Shown: one piece after another, positions 18,629 through 27,583 of the stretch
Position numbering within the stretch: the first letter of the stretch is position 1
How the letters are laid out: every line of letters starts with the position of its first letter
NCBI GenBank assembly: GCA_038209965.1
Contig: JBBQXF010000016.1
Coordinates: 1-54,084, forward strand
Direction of reading: 5' to 3'
DNA from: JALONO01 sp038209965
GTDB lineage: Bacteria > Bacteroidota > Bacteroidia > Cytophagales > Thermoflexibacteraceae
DNA length: 54,084 bases
Notes under the pieces: model-generated
Database searches by the model: none
Told to the model about the DNA's origin: nothing
What the model saw: only the letters and a program-made list of their open reading frames with translations
Made by a program: the position numbers and the translations under genes

Positions 18629-21600
18629 TTACTCCGCCATCACTTTCTGCACTTTCCGTACGGTCCGGCCGTCGTGGGTGATTTCCAACACTGCCAGGTA
18701 AGTGCCCGAAGCCAGTGCGCCGCGCTCCCATTTGGTGGTGTGGAAGCCCGTCCGGTAAGTGCCTTCGGTCATCTTGCCCACTTCTTGGCCCAAGGTGTTC
18801 AACAAACGCAGGCTAACATTGGCATTGTCCCAGTCGGGGGGCACGGTAAACGAAAATGCTGTTTGTGGGCCAAACGGGCTGGGAAAGGCCAGTAATGAGA
18901 TCTCTTCGGCTTGCAGGTTTTGGCTAACGAATGCATCGGTACCAAAGAAAACCCGGAAACGGTATTTGCCTTGGGTGTTGGCAAAAGCATATTCTTTGAC
19001 ATCACGCATATTGACAAACCGCTGCCGTTCCCGATCAAAGAGGACTAAGTTCTTGGCAGTGCCAAAATAGCGATTGTCCCAAGCCAATAGTTGACGTTTC
19101 TCATCTGTATTGGTTTCAACGGTAAAATCCCAGATATGATCCTCGCTGGTTGGCACCACATCCTTGGTAAACCGGGAATAGAAATATTCGGGGTGGGCAA
19201 AATTAACCTCCAAGTATTTGCCAAATCGCGGCACGGTCATGTCATCATATTGGTCTTTTGACTTATCAGCGTCCAACCGCATGCCCAGCCCACCCAATTG
19301 ATAGCTTTGCCGGCCCGCTTTTAGCTCGAACATGACCTCCCAATTCGGGGCCGAGATCGGGTTTTCCAATTTCTCGGGTTCATCCTCTACCCGACATTGG
19401 GAGCACCGGGCCACCGGGATCCTGATGGTGCCTGGCGCATCGGCAAATACAAAACCGCCCTGAAAACTGCGCAAGATAGTGCTGCTCACAAAACCATTGC
19501 GATAGAGCCGGAGGTTGCCCAAGCCGGCCACCGGATTGGCCGCCCGGACATCGGTCCAGGATACACTTAACCGGTAAGGGTTGCCAATCTGGTTCCAACC
19601 TTGGTTGATTTCCATCAGGAAAGGGGCGGTGGAGCTTACTTTGGCGCCATCGCCGGGGCCAGTAGTGATGGTGAGCGGTTGGCCGGCCGGCGAGGCCGCT
19701 CCCCCCGCAATGAGCCAATACCCTTTGCCCAATTCCAAGTTGGTAAATTCACCGGGTGAGTATTCTTGGTTGGCTTCGCGGAAATAGCGGAACAATCGCC
19801 AACTTTTGGGGTCGTATTCCCCCAACTCATCGCGGAAAACCTCGATGGCATCTGGGTTGTCCAAGGTCAGCGGAATGGCAAAAATTTGATAGTCCTCCTC
19901 CGTTTCCCCTACTTTTATGTCAGTAATATTGGTCAGGGCCGAGGTGATGGAGTAGCGCAGGTTTACGGTGGTGCGGGTGGTGCGCGCAATGTTGCCAGCC
20001 CCATCGGTGGCTTCAATGAAATACTCTACCCCCAGTTCATCACTGATCGGCAGGTTGAAAAAGTAGGTATTGGCTTGGATTTCAGCCGGGGTGCGCGACT
20101 CGAAGACCGCCGTTGCCAAGGCAGTAATGGCCCGGGAACGAAGCACCACGCTGGCCAAACGCACATTGTCTGTTACTGTGGCCGAGGCCACCAATGACCG
20201 GACCGTAGCATTGCCCAAGTCCAATAAGGTCGGCTGGTTTGGATTGGTGATCACTGGGGCAATGTTGTCATTGATAATGTTGAAGTCGCGGGCACTCTCC
20301 CCAATTACCCGGTCATTGTCGACTGACACGATCCGGATCCGGAAGTTGTTGCCCACTGGGTACAGGGTGGGAACTACGTCCCAAGTAAAGCCCCCAGCGC
20401 GGTTGGCCTCAACGCCTCCCTGCCCGGTAATGTCCCGGATGGTCACCCCTTGGGTATTGACCAGCAGGATACGGATCAAACGCTGACCCAAGTTGGACTG
20501 CCAAGTTACATTGTAGCGCAATTCACGGATGATGTTGTCGCCACCGTTGGGAAAGGTAACGGTAATATTGGGCCGGATGATACTGAAATTAGCATCACTG
20601 TCATCTGATATATTTGAATTTCCGACAATTGAAATGCGGATGCGGAAATCATTGCCATCTGGCAGATCAGGCAATGCCCACACCCGCGTGGTGCCAGTCG
20701 TGGTGGCCACTATGGTTTGGAGCACTTGTCCCCGTTGCAACAAATCAAGTCGGATGGGCCTGCCGGTATTGTTGACCCAAGTGATGTTGGTCGTGTAGTT
20801 GTTGCCCAGCAAGCTCTCGCCGCCATTGGGGGCGGTGATGCGTACATCCGGGACCGCAATGCTGAACAAGCCGCTTTGGGTTGTCCGGCTGTCACTTAAA
20901 TTTACCAATTGGAGGCGATAGTTGTTGCCAGTGGGCAAGTTGTCGGGGAGTTGCCAGCCAAATTGGGTGGCGGTGGTACTTGGAACGATCACCAGTACTA
21001 CTGCTGCATCCCGAACCAATTCAAGCCGGACGACTCCATCAAAATTGGTCGTCCAACTGGGCGTGTAGGTCAATCCCCTGAACCAAGTTTCCCCAGCTGC
21101 GGGTGCATTGAGTTGAAAAACCCCTGGGATGAGGGAGAAAGGGGCATCGCTGTCATCGCTCACGCTGTTGTCGGTGGTCCTGATCCTAATCCGGTAATTG
21201 CCTTCGCCCACGCCAATGTTTTCGGGAATCAACCAAGAGAAGGTTCCCGTGTTGGGGGCATTATTGGAAATAGTTGCCACCACGGTTGCGCCCTGCAATA
21301 GCTCGATGAAGATGTTGCCGGTAAAATTGGTTCGCCACTGGAGATTGGTCCGCGTGCTCCTGATCAAGCGCTCGCCACCATTGGGAGCGGTCAAAACCAA
21401 TGAATCGGATTCGGCAATGCTAAAATCTCCCGCGCTCACCCCAAAGATGGCATTACTTTGTTGGTTCAGGATCCGTACCCGATAATCACTTGCCACGGGC
21501 AAATCGGTGGGAACACTCCAGGTTACACTATTGGGAGTGCTAGAAATCGAGTTGAACAAGGTGCGCAGTGGATTCCCGCCCCGGAGCAATTCAATCCTTA

Positions 21601-23197
21601 CATTGTCACTGAAATTGCTCTGCCACTGGATAGAGAAATCTTTGCCCTTTTGCAGGCGCTCCCCGCCGTTGGGGGCAGTGACGGTTACCGTTGCTGGATC
21701 GATGATCGCGAAATTGGACACGCTCTCGCCAGTGGTGGACAGGCTGAGGCTGGTGATCCGGATCCGGTACTGGCTGGCGTTGACGATGCTCAAGGGGATG
21801 TTCCAATCAAACGCGCCGTTGTTGGTGGTGGTCGCCACTATTGGGGCTACCACGTTCCCCCCACTGGTCAAATCGATCCGGACATTGCCGCCGATGTTGG
21901 ACAACCAGCGGACGGTATACGTCCGGCCCTTGTTCCACACTTCACCGCCCGAAGGCGCAGTCACGGTGACAAAGGGATTGGTGATGGCGAAAGTGCCACT
22001 TTCGCCAGTGAGTGAGGTTGTCAAACTGACGATTCGGATGGAATAATTGGCCGCTTCGGTCAAATCTGGCACTGGCCAGACAAAACTGCCGGCACTCATC
22101 GCAATTGAGGGATTCAGCACTGAAACAACCAACCCAGCGCGGAGCAGTTCTATCCGTGCATCGCCCGTAACGTTGCTGTCCCAGCGAATGGTGTATGAAG
22201 TGTTGCGAAAGATGTTCTCGCCCGAAACTGGGGCCCGGACGGCAATGTAATTACCGATCACAAAGTTGGCATCACTTTCATCAAAAATGGTAGAGTCAAC
22301 CGTATTATTGATCCGGATCCGATAATTGACACCGTCAGGAATGTCGTTGGGAATGGTCCAAGTCCTTGTTCCAGCCGGTATACCGGGGGTGGCGGAGTCG
22401 ATCAACCGGAAAGCGCGTGCGCCGCCCCGGGTAAGCTCGATCCGCACATTCTCAGTCGTATTGGCCGACCAATTGAGGTTTACCGAACCCCCACGGGACA
22501 AGACCTCGCCACCATTGGGGGCCACTACCCTCAGGATGCGGCCAATCGTAAAGTTATTGGCATTGGTAACGGTAACAAAGCGGTCGGTCAGACTAGTGAC
22601 CCGTATGCGGTAAGTGGCGGCATCTGTCAATCGGGCGGGGACACTCCAAGTAAAAGGCGAGGCCGTAGCGACAATATTATCAGCCAATGTTTCCAAGAAA
22701 TTGCCATCGCGCAGCAGATCGATCCTCACGTTGCCGGGGGCATTGGTGGACCAAGTAATTTGGACGAGTTGGCCTTTCAAGATATTTTCCCCGCCAATCG
22801 GACTGGTGATATTCATAAATCTTCCACCAGTAATGTTGAAATTGGTTGGGCTGGTGGCCACGTCGGTTGGCCGGTTGGTTCGGCTTACCCGGACTCGGTA
22901 GTCATTGCGGCTGGGCAGATCGGCGGGCAATACGAAGGTGGCAACGCCCGCGGTGGCATTAGTGGTGACAGTACGGTAAAACTCGCCACCCAACAGCAAT
23001 TCAACCGTAAAAATATCTAAATTGCCCCCAAGGGTGGAGGCATTCCAAGTGATGTTGAGGCCAGTGCCAACAGTGATCGTCTGCGCAATAGCGGGGCTGG
23101 TAATGGTAATGGTCGTTTGCCCCAAGACCGGGCTGCCCAACAATAGCAACAAGGTAAACTGTAAATAAAATCTATTAAATAAGTTATTATTTTTCAT
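18629..23197 (-). CDS. giant secreted protein: ten KNH-like (Ser-Thr-rich) repeats plus T9SS type A sorting domain
   Basis: This is a 1522-residue protein. The ATG at 23197 gives a clean signal peptide (residues 1-27, ending VLGQ); the open frame further upstream runs into the preceding gene. Residues 28-977 hold ten tandem beta-sandwich repeats of 92-101 residues. Each has a version of TAPNGGE, then ITWxSN, VRIELLRGG, FTWxVP, YRIRIxS and DxSDxxFxI. This is the pattern of the Kre9/KNH-like Ser-Thr-rich domain (PF10342). Residues about 978-1085 are an Ig-like domain. A unique region of about 350 residues follows, with a CSQC motif. The last 85 residues, opening FPSPFGPQTAFSF, are a type A C-terminal sorting domain. 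It is therefore exported by T9SS and probably displayed on the cell surface, as an adhesin or matrix protein by inference. It is the last gene of a four-gene run. Confidence 0.87.
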   Translation of the reverse strand: MKNNNLFNRFYLQFTLLLLLGSPVLGQTTITITSPAIAQTITVGTGLNITWNASTLGGNLDIFTVELLLGGEFYRTVTTNATAGVATFVLPADLPSRNDYRVRVSRTNRPTDVATSPTNFNITGGRFMNITSPIGGENILKGQLVQITWSTNAPGNVRIDLLRDGNFLETLADNIVATASPFTWSVPARLTDAATYRIRVTSLTDRFVTVTNANNFTIGRILRVVAPNGGEVLSRGGSVNLNWSANTTENVRIELTRGGARAFRLIDSATPGIPAGTRTWTIPNDIPDGVNYRIRINNTVDSTIFDESDANFVIGNYIAVRAPVSGENIFRNTSYTIRWDSNVTGDARIELLRAGLVVSVLNPSIAMSAGSFVWPVPDLTEAANYSIRIVSLTTSLTGESGTFAITNPFVTVTAPSGGEVWNKGRTYTVRWLSNIGGNVRIDLTSGGNVVAPIVATTTNNGAFDWNIPLSIVNASQYRIRITSLSLSTTGESVSNFAIIDPATVTVTAPNGGERLQKGKDFSIQWQSNFSDNVRIELLRGGNPLRTLFNSISSTPNSVTWSVPTDLPVASDYRVRILNQQSNAIFGVSAGDFSIAESDSLVLTAPNGGERLIRSTRTNLQWRTNFTGNIFIELLQGATVVATISNNAPNTGTFSWLIPENIGVGEGNYRIRIRTTDNSVSDDSDAPFSLIPGVFQLNAPAAGETWFRGLTYTPSWTTNFDGVVRLELVRDAAVVLVIVPSTTATQFGWQLPDNLPTGNNYRLQLVNLSDSRTTQSGLFSIAVPDVRITAPNGGESLLGNNYTTNITWVNNTGRPIRLDLLQRGQVLQTIVATTTGTTRVWALPDLPDGNDFRIRISIVGNSNISDDSDANFSIIRPNITVTFPNGGDNIIRELRYNVTWQSNLGQRLIRILLVNTQGVTIRDITGQGGVEANRAGGFTWDVVPTLYPVGNNFRIRIVSVDNDRVIGESARDFNIINDNIAPVITNPNQPTLLDLGNATVRSLVASATVTDNVRLASVVLRSRAITALATAVFESRTPAEIQANTYFFNLPISDELGVEYFIEATDGAGNIARTTRTTVNLRYSITSALTNITDIKVGETEEDYQIFAIPLTLDNPDAIEVFRDELGEYDPKSWRLFRYFREANQEYSPGEFTNLELGKGYWLIAGGAASPAGQPLTITTGPGDGAKVSSTAPFLMEINQGWNQIGNPYRLSVSWTDVRAANPVAGLGNLRLYRNGFVSSTILRSFQGGFVFADAPGTIRIPVARCSQCRVEDEPEKLENPISAPNWEVMFELKAGRQSYQLGGLGMRLDADKSKDQYDDMTVPRFGKYLEVNFAHPEYFYSRFTKDVVPTSEDHIWDFTVETNTDEKRQLLAWDNRYFGTAKNLVLFDRERQRFVNMRDVKEYAFANTQGKYRFRVFFGTDAFVSQNLQAEEISLLAFPSPFGPQTAFSFTVPPDWDNANVSLRLLNTLGQEVGKMTEGTYRTGFHTTKWERGALASGTYLAVLEITHDGRTVRKVQKVMAE
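20267..23116 (-). repeat. ten tandem copies of a ~95-codon repeat
   Basis: The protein-level repeats have boundaries at about residues 28, 126, 220, 316, 408, 501, 598, 692, 784, 877 and 977. Identity between copies is moderate, strongest in the PNGGE and RIRI segments, so these are old duplications and not recent identical copies. The copy number could still vary between strains. Confidence 0.8.
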
Positions 23198-23244
23198 AAT
23201 GGGGAGGTTGAGGAGAAAAAGGAATTGCGTGGAGGGGCAGGCGG

Positions 23245-23766
23245 CTACTGTCCGTCGGGCAGCGGCGGTTCGGGCAAGTTCCGGCTCCGGCTCCCCCCAA
23301 AAAGAATGGCGGCCGTAGTGGTAATTACGGCGGCCCCACCCACAACAATGGCCAAACGTTTCCAGCGGAACTCGCCTTGGACAGCAAATGGCACACTTTT
23401 GCCCCGCATACTTTTGTCCAATTTGTTGATGATATGGATTTGGTAGTTGCTGCCCCGCTTGAGCCCCATCGGGATCGTCCAGTTCCATTGGTTGTCCCCA
23501 ACTTGACTAAAAGCACTGGGGTTGAGCATTCCGTAAAAAATATCATTGCGGTACAGCTCAATTTGGACGCTATCGTTCAAGTTGCTTACCCAATCGATCC
23601 GGTTGGTGCTGCCAAGGTCCCATTTGGCCCCTTTTCCCGGATTGACCAATGAGATAAACTTTTTGGTGCTGTCCGGTTTGGCCAGTGGATCGGTATTTTG
23701 GCCCAAGACCGCTCCACTGATCCCTATCCACCATAAAAGACTGAAACTAAAAAGGAATATTCTCAT
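23245..23766 (-). CDS. small exported protein with a single KNH-like domain and C-terminal membrane helix
   Basis: This is a 173-residue protein. The ATG at 23766 gives a signal peptide (residues 1-22, ending VLGQ). One domain (about 33-130; SLVNPGKGAKWDLGSTNRID, VQIELYRNDIFYGML, WNWTIPMGL, NYQIHIINKLD) matches the ten repeats of the adjacent giant protein. A membrane helix follows (about 137-155), then a short Arg/Pro tail (SRSRNLPEPPLPDGQ). The 47-base gap to the giant gene and the shared domain suggest a functional pair, for example an anchor or assembly partner; that is inference. It starts 16 bases after the CYTH gene. Confidence 0.75.
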   Translation of the reverse strand: MRIFLFSFSLLWWIGISGAVLGQNTDPLAKPDSTKKFISLVNPGKGAKWDLGSTNRIDWVSNLNDSVQIELYRNDIFYGMLNPSAFSQVGDNQWNWTIPMGLKRGSNYQIHIINKLDKSMRGKSVPFAVQGEFRWKRLAIVVGGAAVITTTAAILFGGSRSRNLPEPPLPDGQ

Positions 23767-23782
23767 GTTGCGTTTGATTGTT

Positions 23783-24328
23783 TTAGAATTGAGTTGATTG
23801 AGCGTTTGAGTTTTTGCTGGCCAATAAATCGCTATAAGATTCGGCCAGCATGTCTTCGTTGCCGATACGGAACAAGTTGAGGTAATGGTTGCATTGGGCC
23901 GATAAGTGGGCTTCGCCGATGCTCCCATCTTTGTCAATGGCCTCAATCTCCACAAAACTGCCCAGCCCAGCCACTTCATCTAAATGGAATTTGACATTTT
24001 TGATAAAATAAATTTCCCGCTTTTTATCAACCGCGACCCAAGTCCCCAAAGCTGCTCCAAGGAGTTGTTTCAAAGAGGAAATTCCGCCTTTTGGATGGTA
24101 AAGCGATACTTCGGATTTTTTTATCCCGGCCACTTCTTGGCGGCAATAATGGATCAATGACTTTTCGATATTACCTTCCCGCAATTTGAGGCGGCCGGTG
24201 GGGGTGTTGAAATAAGTGTCGATCTGATGGTCAATCCCGATAAAATCTGCGCCCAGTTCGCCCAACAGGTGCCTGATGTGAGCCACATTGTTGCACTTTG
24301 CCTTCAGTTCTACGTTCAAATGCTTCAC
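23783..24328 (-). CDS. CYTH domain protein (class IV adenylate cyclase / triphosphatase fold)
   Basis: This is a 181-residue cytoplasmic protein with the CYTH tunnel-fold signature. It shows VELKAK near the N terminus (the ExExK-type strand, here reduced to ExKxK), DTYFNTPTGRLKLRE, SLIHYCRQ, KKREIYFI, HLDEVAGLGSFVEIEA, and a C-terminal helix. Members include class IV adenylate cyclases and inorganic or thiamine triphosphatases; the sequence alone does not choose between them. The start is GTG at 24328, followed directly by the family N terminus. It sits 11 bases after trhO and 16 bases before the small KNH-domain gene, so it is probably cotranscribed with both. Confidence 0.82.
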   Translation of the reverse strand: MKHLNVELKAKCNNVAHIRHLLGELGADFIGIDHQIDTYFNTPTGRLKLREGNIEKSLIHYCRQEVAGIKKSEVSLYHPKGGISSLKQLLGAALGTWVAVDKKREIYFIKNVKFHLDEVAGLGSFVEIEAIDKDGSIGEAHLSAQCNHYLNLFRIGNEDMLAESYSDLLASKNSNAQSTQF

Positions 24329-24339
24329 AGGATGCCCGG

Positions 24340-25305
24340 TTAATGAGGTTCAATTGTCTTGCCCATGCTTTTGAAGGCACGATAAGGGTCATAGCCGTTG
24401 GTGTTTTTTTGGTAGTAGCCCGTTCCGTCGTACACGCGCTTGTTCGGCTGGGCTTGGCACGCAGGCCCGCAGGCTCCTTCCATCTCCCAGCCGCATCTTT
24501 CGCAAAGTGCCACGTGATCATTGCAGTCGGCGTTAGCGCAGTTGACCATCCGGTCACAGGCGGTACCGCACACATGGCAGCGGGAAATGATGCTCGGGTT
24601 CACTTGGTTGACATCGACCACCAGCCGGTTATCAAACACGTAACATTTGCCCTCAAAATCTTCGCCGCCCTGCTCAATGCCATATTTAATAATGCCACCG
24701 TGCAACTGGTACACGTTTTCAAAACCTTGTTCCAATAAGTAAGCGCTCGCCTTTTCGCATTTTATGCCCCCAGTGCAGTAGGTCAGTATCTTTTTGTCGC
24801 GGTATTGCTCCAAGGCTGCCATCTGATCGGGGAAATCGCGGAAGTTCTCAATGTCCAAGGTGACGGCATTCTTGAATTTGCCCACGGCGTGCTCATAGGT
24901 GGAGCGCACATCCAGCAACACCACCTCAGCCTGTTCCTTGAGAGCCTTGAACTCAGCAGGCGACAGGTGGATGCCCGTCCGGCGATTGGGATCGATTTGG
25001 GATAGTTCGGAATGGACAATCTCGGGTTTGGTGCGCACATGCAACTTGGCAAATGCGTGCTGGTGGTGCGCTTCTATTTTGAAATCAGTCCCCGCAAACC
25101 GAAAATCGGCTTTTAAGGTGGCCATATATTGCTCACAGTCGGCACGCAGGCCAGAAACAGTCCCGTTCAAGCCTTCTGGGGCCACGATGATACGGCCCAG
25201 CAAATTCAATTGGAGGCACAACTGGTGCTGTTCTTCCCTGTACTGATCGGGATCGGCCAGCGGGGTATAACAGTAATAAAGCAGGATCAGAAACTCTTTG
25301 TCCAT
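24340..25305 (-). CDS. trhO: tRNA uridine(34) hydroxylase (rhodanese-like)
   Basis: This is a 321-residue member of the TrhO (YceA) family, which hydroxylates U34 of certain tRNAs on the way to 5-methoxyuridine derivatives. Residues 1-95 are the family N-terminal domain (ILLYYCYTPLADP, APEGLNGTVSG). A rhodanese domain covers about 110-225, with the essential Cys177 in YCTGGIKCEKA. A Cys-rich C-terminal part follows (CHVCGTACDRMVNC, CERCGWEMEGACGPAC). The ATG at 25305 was preferred over the longer open frame because it matches the family start. The gene is divergent from rodA, and a TACCTTTG element is at 25352-25359. Confidence 0.92.
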   Translation of the reverse strand: MDKEFLILLYYCYTPLADPDQYREEQHQLCLQLNLLGRIIVAPEGLNGTVSGLRADCEQYMATLKADFRFAGTDFKIEAHHQHAFAKLHVRTKPEIVHSELSQIDPNRRTGIHLSPAEFKALKEQAEVVLLDVRSTYEHAVGKFKNAVTLDIENFRDFPDQMAALEQYRDKKILTYCTGGIKCEKASAYLLEQGFENVYQLHGGIIKYGIEQGGEDFEGKCYVFDNRLVVDVNQVNPSIISRCHVCGTACDRMVNCANADCNDHVALCERCGWEMEGACGPACQAQPNKRVYDGTGYYQKNTNGYDPYRAFKSMGKTIEPH

Positions 25306-25351
25306 TGTTGAACCCGAATGGCAAAACGACGAAAAAAACCTATTAACGGCC

Positions 25352-25359
25352 CAAAGGTA
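25352..25359 (-). promoter_or_regulatory. candidate -7 element for trhO and the downstream run
   Basis: Reads TACCTTTG on the minus strand, 47 bases before the trhO ATG. It matches TAnnTTTG exactly. No good -33 element is seen at 19-21 bases. Confidence 0.4.
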
Positions 25360-25384
25360 ACAAAAATTGCGCAAATTTGCCCTT

Positions 25385-26668
25385 ATGAACAATAGTCACA
25401 ATCCTTTTGCCCTCTTGGATTGGTGGAGCGTAGGCTTCTATTTGGCACTGGTGGCTTTTGGCTGGCTGAACATCTATGCGGCTGTCTATGACCCCGATGT
25501 GCCCAGGGCCTTGTTTGACCTCTCGGTAAATTCGGGCAAACAACTGCTCTGGATCTGTTTGGCGCTGGTCATTGCGCTGGCTATTCTTTTGTTGTTCGAT
25601 GTTAAGTTCTATTTCACCTTTGCCTACCTCATCTATGGGTTAGCCATGTTTTCCCTTTTGTTTGTCTTGATCTTTGGGCTCGAAATCAAGGGATCCAAAT
25701 CGTGGTTTGACCTGGGTTTCATCCGCTTGCAGCCCGCCGAGTTTACCAAGCTGGCGACAGCCCTGGCTTTGGCCAAATTCCTGCACGATCCCATGAGCAA
25801 GGTTACTAAGCCCAGTATTTATTTGCTCTGTGCAGGTATTTTGGGGGTTCCCATGGCACTGATCATTCTACAGGGCGATACTGGTTCGGCTTTGGTGTTC
25901 ACTGTTATGATCTTGGCTATGTACCGCGAAGGGCTGCCCGATCGGCTGATGGGGCTGGGCCTTCTCTTCCTTACTCTGTTTGTGCTTACCCTGTTCTATT
26001 CCAAGATGTACCTCAGCTTGGGGATGCTGCTGCTGGGCGGGCTGTATATTTTAATGGCCACCAACCAGCGATGGAAAAAAATCTGGCCGGCATTGATCGT
26101 GACAGTAGCCTCCATCTTATTGGTTTTCAGTGTTGATTTTGTGGTAAACCGGATCTTAAAAGACCATCAACGGGCCAGGATTTACGCCATCGTGAAGGGG
26201 ATCGATGCCACCAACAAAAAAAGTATTGGCTACCAAGTATGGCAGTCAAAAGTGGCCATTGGATCGGGCGGGCTGACTGGTAAAGGATTTCTGGAAGGCA
26301 CCCAGACCAAGGGCAATTATGTCCCCGATCAGGTTACTGATTTTATTTTTAGCATTATCGGGGAAGAATACGGCTGGTTGGGCAGTTTGACTTTCATTAT
26401 TGCTTATATCTTATTCCTCAATCGGTTGCTGGTGGTGGCAGAGCGACAAAAATCACGCTTCTCGCGGGTGTATGGGTATTGTGTGGCCAGCATACTATTT
26501 TTCCATTTTGCTTTCAATATCGCCATGACAATGGGCCTTTTCCCTGTCATTGGCATTCCGTTGCCCTTTATCAGTTACGGTGGTTCGTCGCTTTGGGCTT
26601 TCACCGCCCTGCTTTTTATCTTGCTCCGGTTGGACATGCAACGAAAACAGCAAATTATAAATTTATAA
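25385..26668 (+). CDS. rodA: rod shape-determining protein RodA (SEDS glycosyltransferase)
   Basis: This is a 427-residue polytopic membrane protein of the SEDS family, which polymerises lipid II into glycan strands for side-wall growth together with PBP2. Ten or so hydrophobic segments are visible. Signature blocks: GSKSWFDLGFIRLQPAEFTK, LQGDTGSALVF, GSGGLTGKGF, DFIFSIIGEEYGWLGS and PVIGIPLPFISYGGSS. The ATG at 25385 starts the cytoplasmic N terminus; six upstream codons in frame are not needed. The mreBCD and PBP2 genes that often precede it are absent from this side. It reads divergently from trhO. Confidence 0.92.
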   Translation: MNNSHNPFALLDWWSVGFYLALVAFGWLNIYAAVYDPDVPRALFDLSVNSGKQLLWICLALVIALAILLLFDVKFYFTFAYLIYGLAMFSLLFVLIFGLEIKGSKSWFDLGFIRLQPAEFTKLATALALAKFLHDPMSKVTKPSIYLLCAGILGVPMALIILQGDTGSALVFTVMILAMYREGLPDRLMGLGLLFLTLFVLTLFYSKMYLSLGMLLLGGLYILMATNQRWKKIWPALIVTVASILLVFSVDFVVNRILKDHQRARIYAIVKGIDATNKKSIGYQVWQSKVAIGSGGLTGKGFLEGTQTKGNYVPDQVTDFIFSIIGEEYGWLGSLTFIIAYILFLNRLLVVAERQKSRFSRVYGYCVASILFFHFAFNIAMTMGLFPVIGIPLPFISYGGSSLWAFTALLFILLRLDMQRKQQIINL

Positions 26669-26770
26669 ACCCAGAATTTATTTGCATATTTGCGCAAAAT
26701 TTATTTTAATTGTACCAATAAACAAAAAAGTGCGTACACTGCCCTTTCAGACACTAACTTAACTATCCCA

Positions 26771-27187
26771 ATGGCAAATCCGACTAAAAAGTACAAATCA
26801 GTAATGCTGATTGACGACAACGATATTGATAATCTAATCAATCAAAAAATGATTGAGGCTGCCAATATCTGTGAAAACATCTTTACCCACTCAGGGGCAA
26901 GAAGCGCGATAGAGTTTCTTAAAAATTTGGAAAAAATTGCCAAGACGGTTCCTGATATTATGCCCGAAGTTATTTTTCTCGATATTGATATGCCCCTGAT
27001 GGATGGTTTCCAGTTTTTGGATCAATTTGACAAGCTGACTGCTGAAACCAAGCGGTGGTGTCAAATCGTGATGCTTACCTCTTCCATCAATCCACAAGAC
27101 ATGAACAAAGCCAAAAATTATGTCTATGTCAAAAAATACATCAATAAGCCGCTCACCCAAGACGAACTGAAACGACTGTCACTCTAG
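26771..27187 (+). CDS. single-domain response regulator (CheY-like)
   Basis: This is a 138-residue receiver domain with no output domain. The acidic pocket is LIDDND (about residues 13-18), the phosphoacceptor D71 lies in FLDIDMPLMDGFQFL, and the conserved Lys is in YINKPL. Thr/Ser and aromatic switch residues are around MLTSS and YVKKY. The ATG at 26771 is preferred; upstream codons are poor. No histidine kinase is adjacent, so its partner lies elsewhere. Stand-alone receivers of this kind are common in Cytophagales. Confidence 0.88.
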   Translation: MANPTKKYKSVMLIDDNDIDNLINQKMIEAANICENIFTHSGARSAIEFLKNLEKIAKTVPDIMPEVIFLDIDMPLMDGFQFLDQFDKLTAETKRWCQIVMLTSSINPQDMNKAKNYVYVKKYINKPLTQDELKRLSL

Positions 27188-27583
27188 GTATTCATTAGAG
27201 TCGGCACAAAGTAGTCGCTGGTTCCACCGATGGACAGGTCAATGTGCTTTATCACTGGTGCAAGCCCGGGTTAGGGCCATTGACTTTTCTCCAACCGGCT
27301 TTTAAAAAATACCTCTCGTTTGGACTTGCTGTAGTAAGGTGTTTTTTGGCCCTTCGGTAGACCTGTATCCCCTTAAACAGGGGGAGGGCTGCCAAGAAGG
27401 GCACGGTGAAACCACTCAAAAAAATCAAGTGGAAGGTAAGATGATGTTCCAGATTGGCGGCTTCCCGCCAAACTGAATACTTGAGGCATACTGCGTGGGC
27501 TTAAATTGCGGCATTGACCAGTACCAGCAAAGTGGCAAGAGGGCAAATAATAGTTTTTCCATCAATATGCTCCGGTGCTTGAT
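27188..27583. other. convergent intergenic region, nothing recognised
   Basis: The 396 bases between the receiver-domain gene and the minus-strand lipoprotein-like gene have no supportable frame or RNA gene. A short CCCCT/AGGGG hairpin near 27370-27385 is too weak to call. Confidence 0.45.

Noticed and set aside
18629..23197. Possible recent tandem duplication or assembly artefact in the repeat gene
   Set aside because: The ten repeats differ substantially in sequence and length (92-101 residues), so they are old and should assemble reliably.
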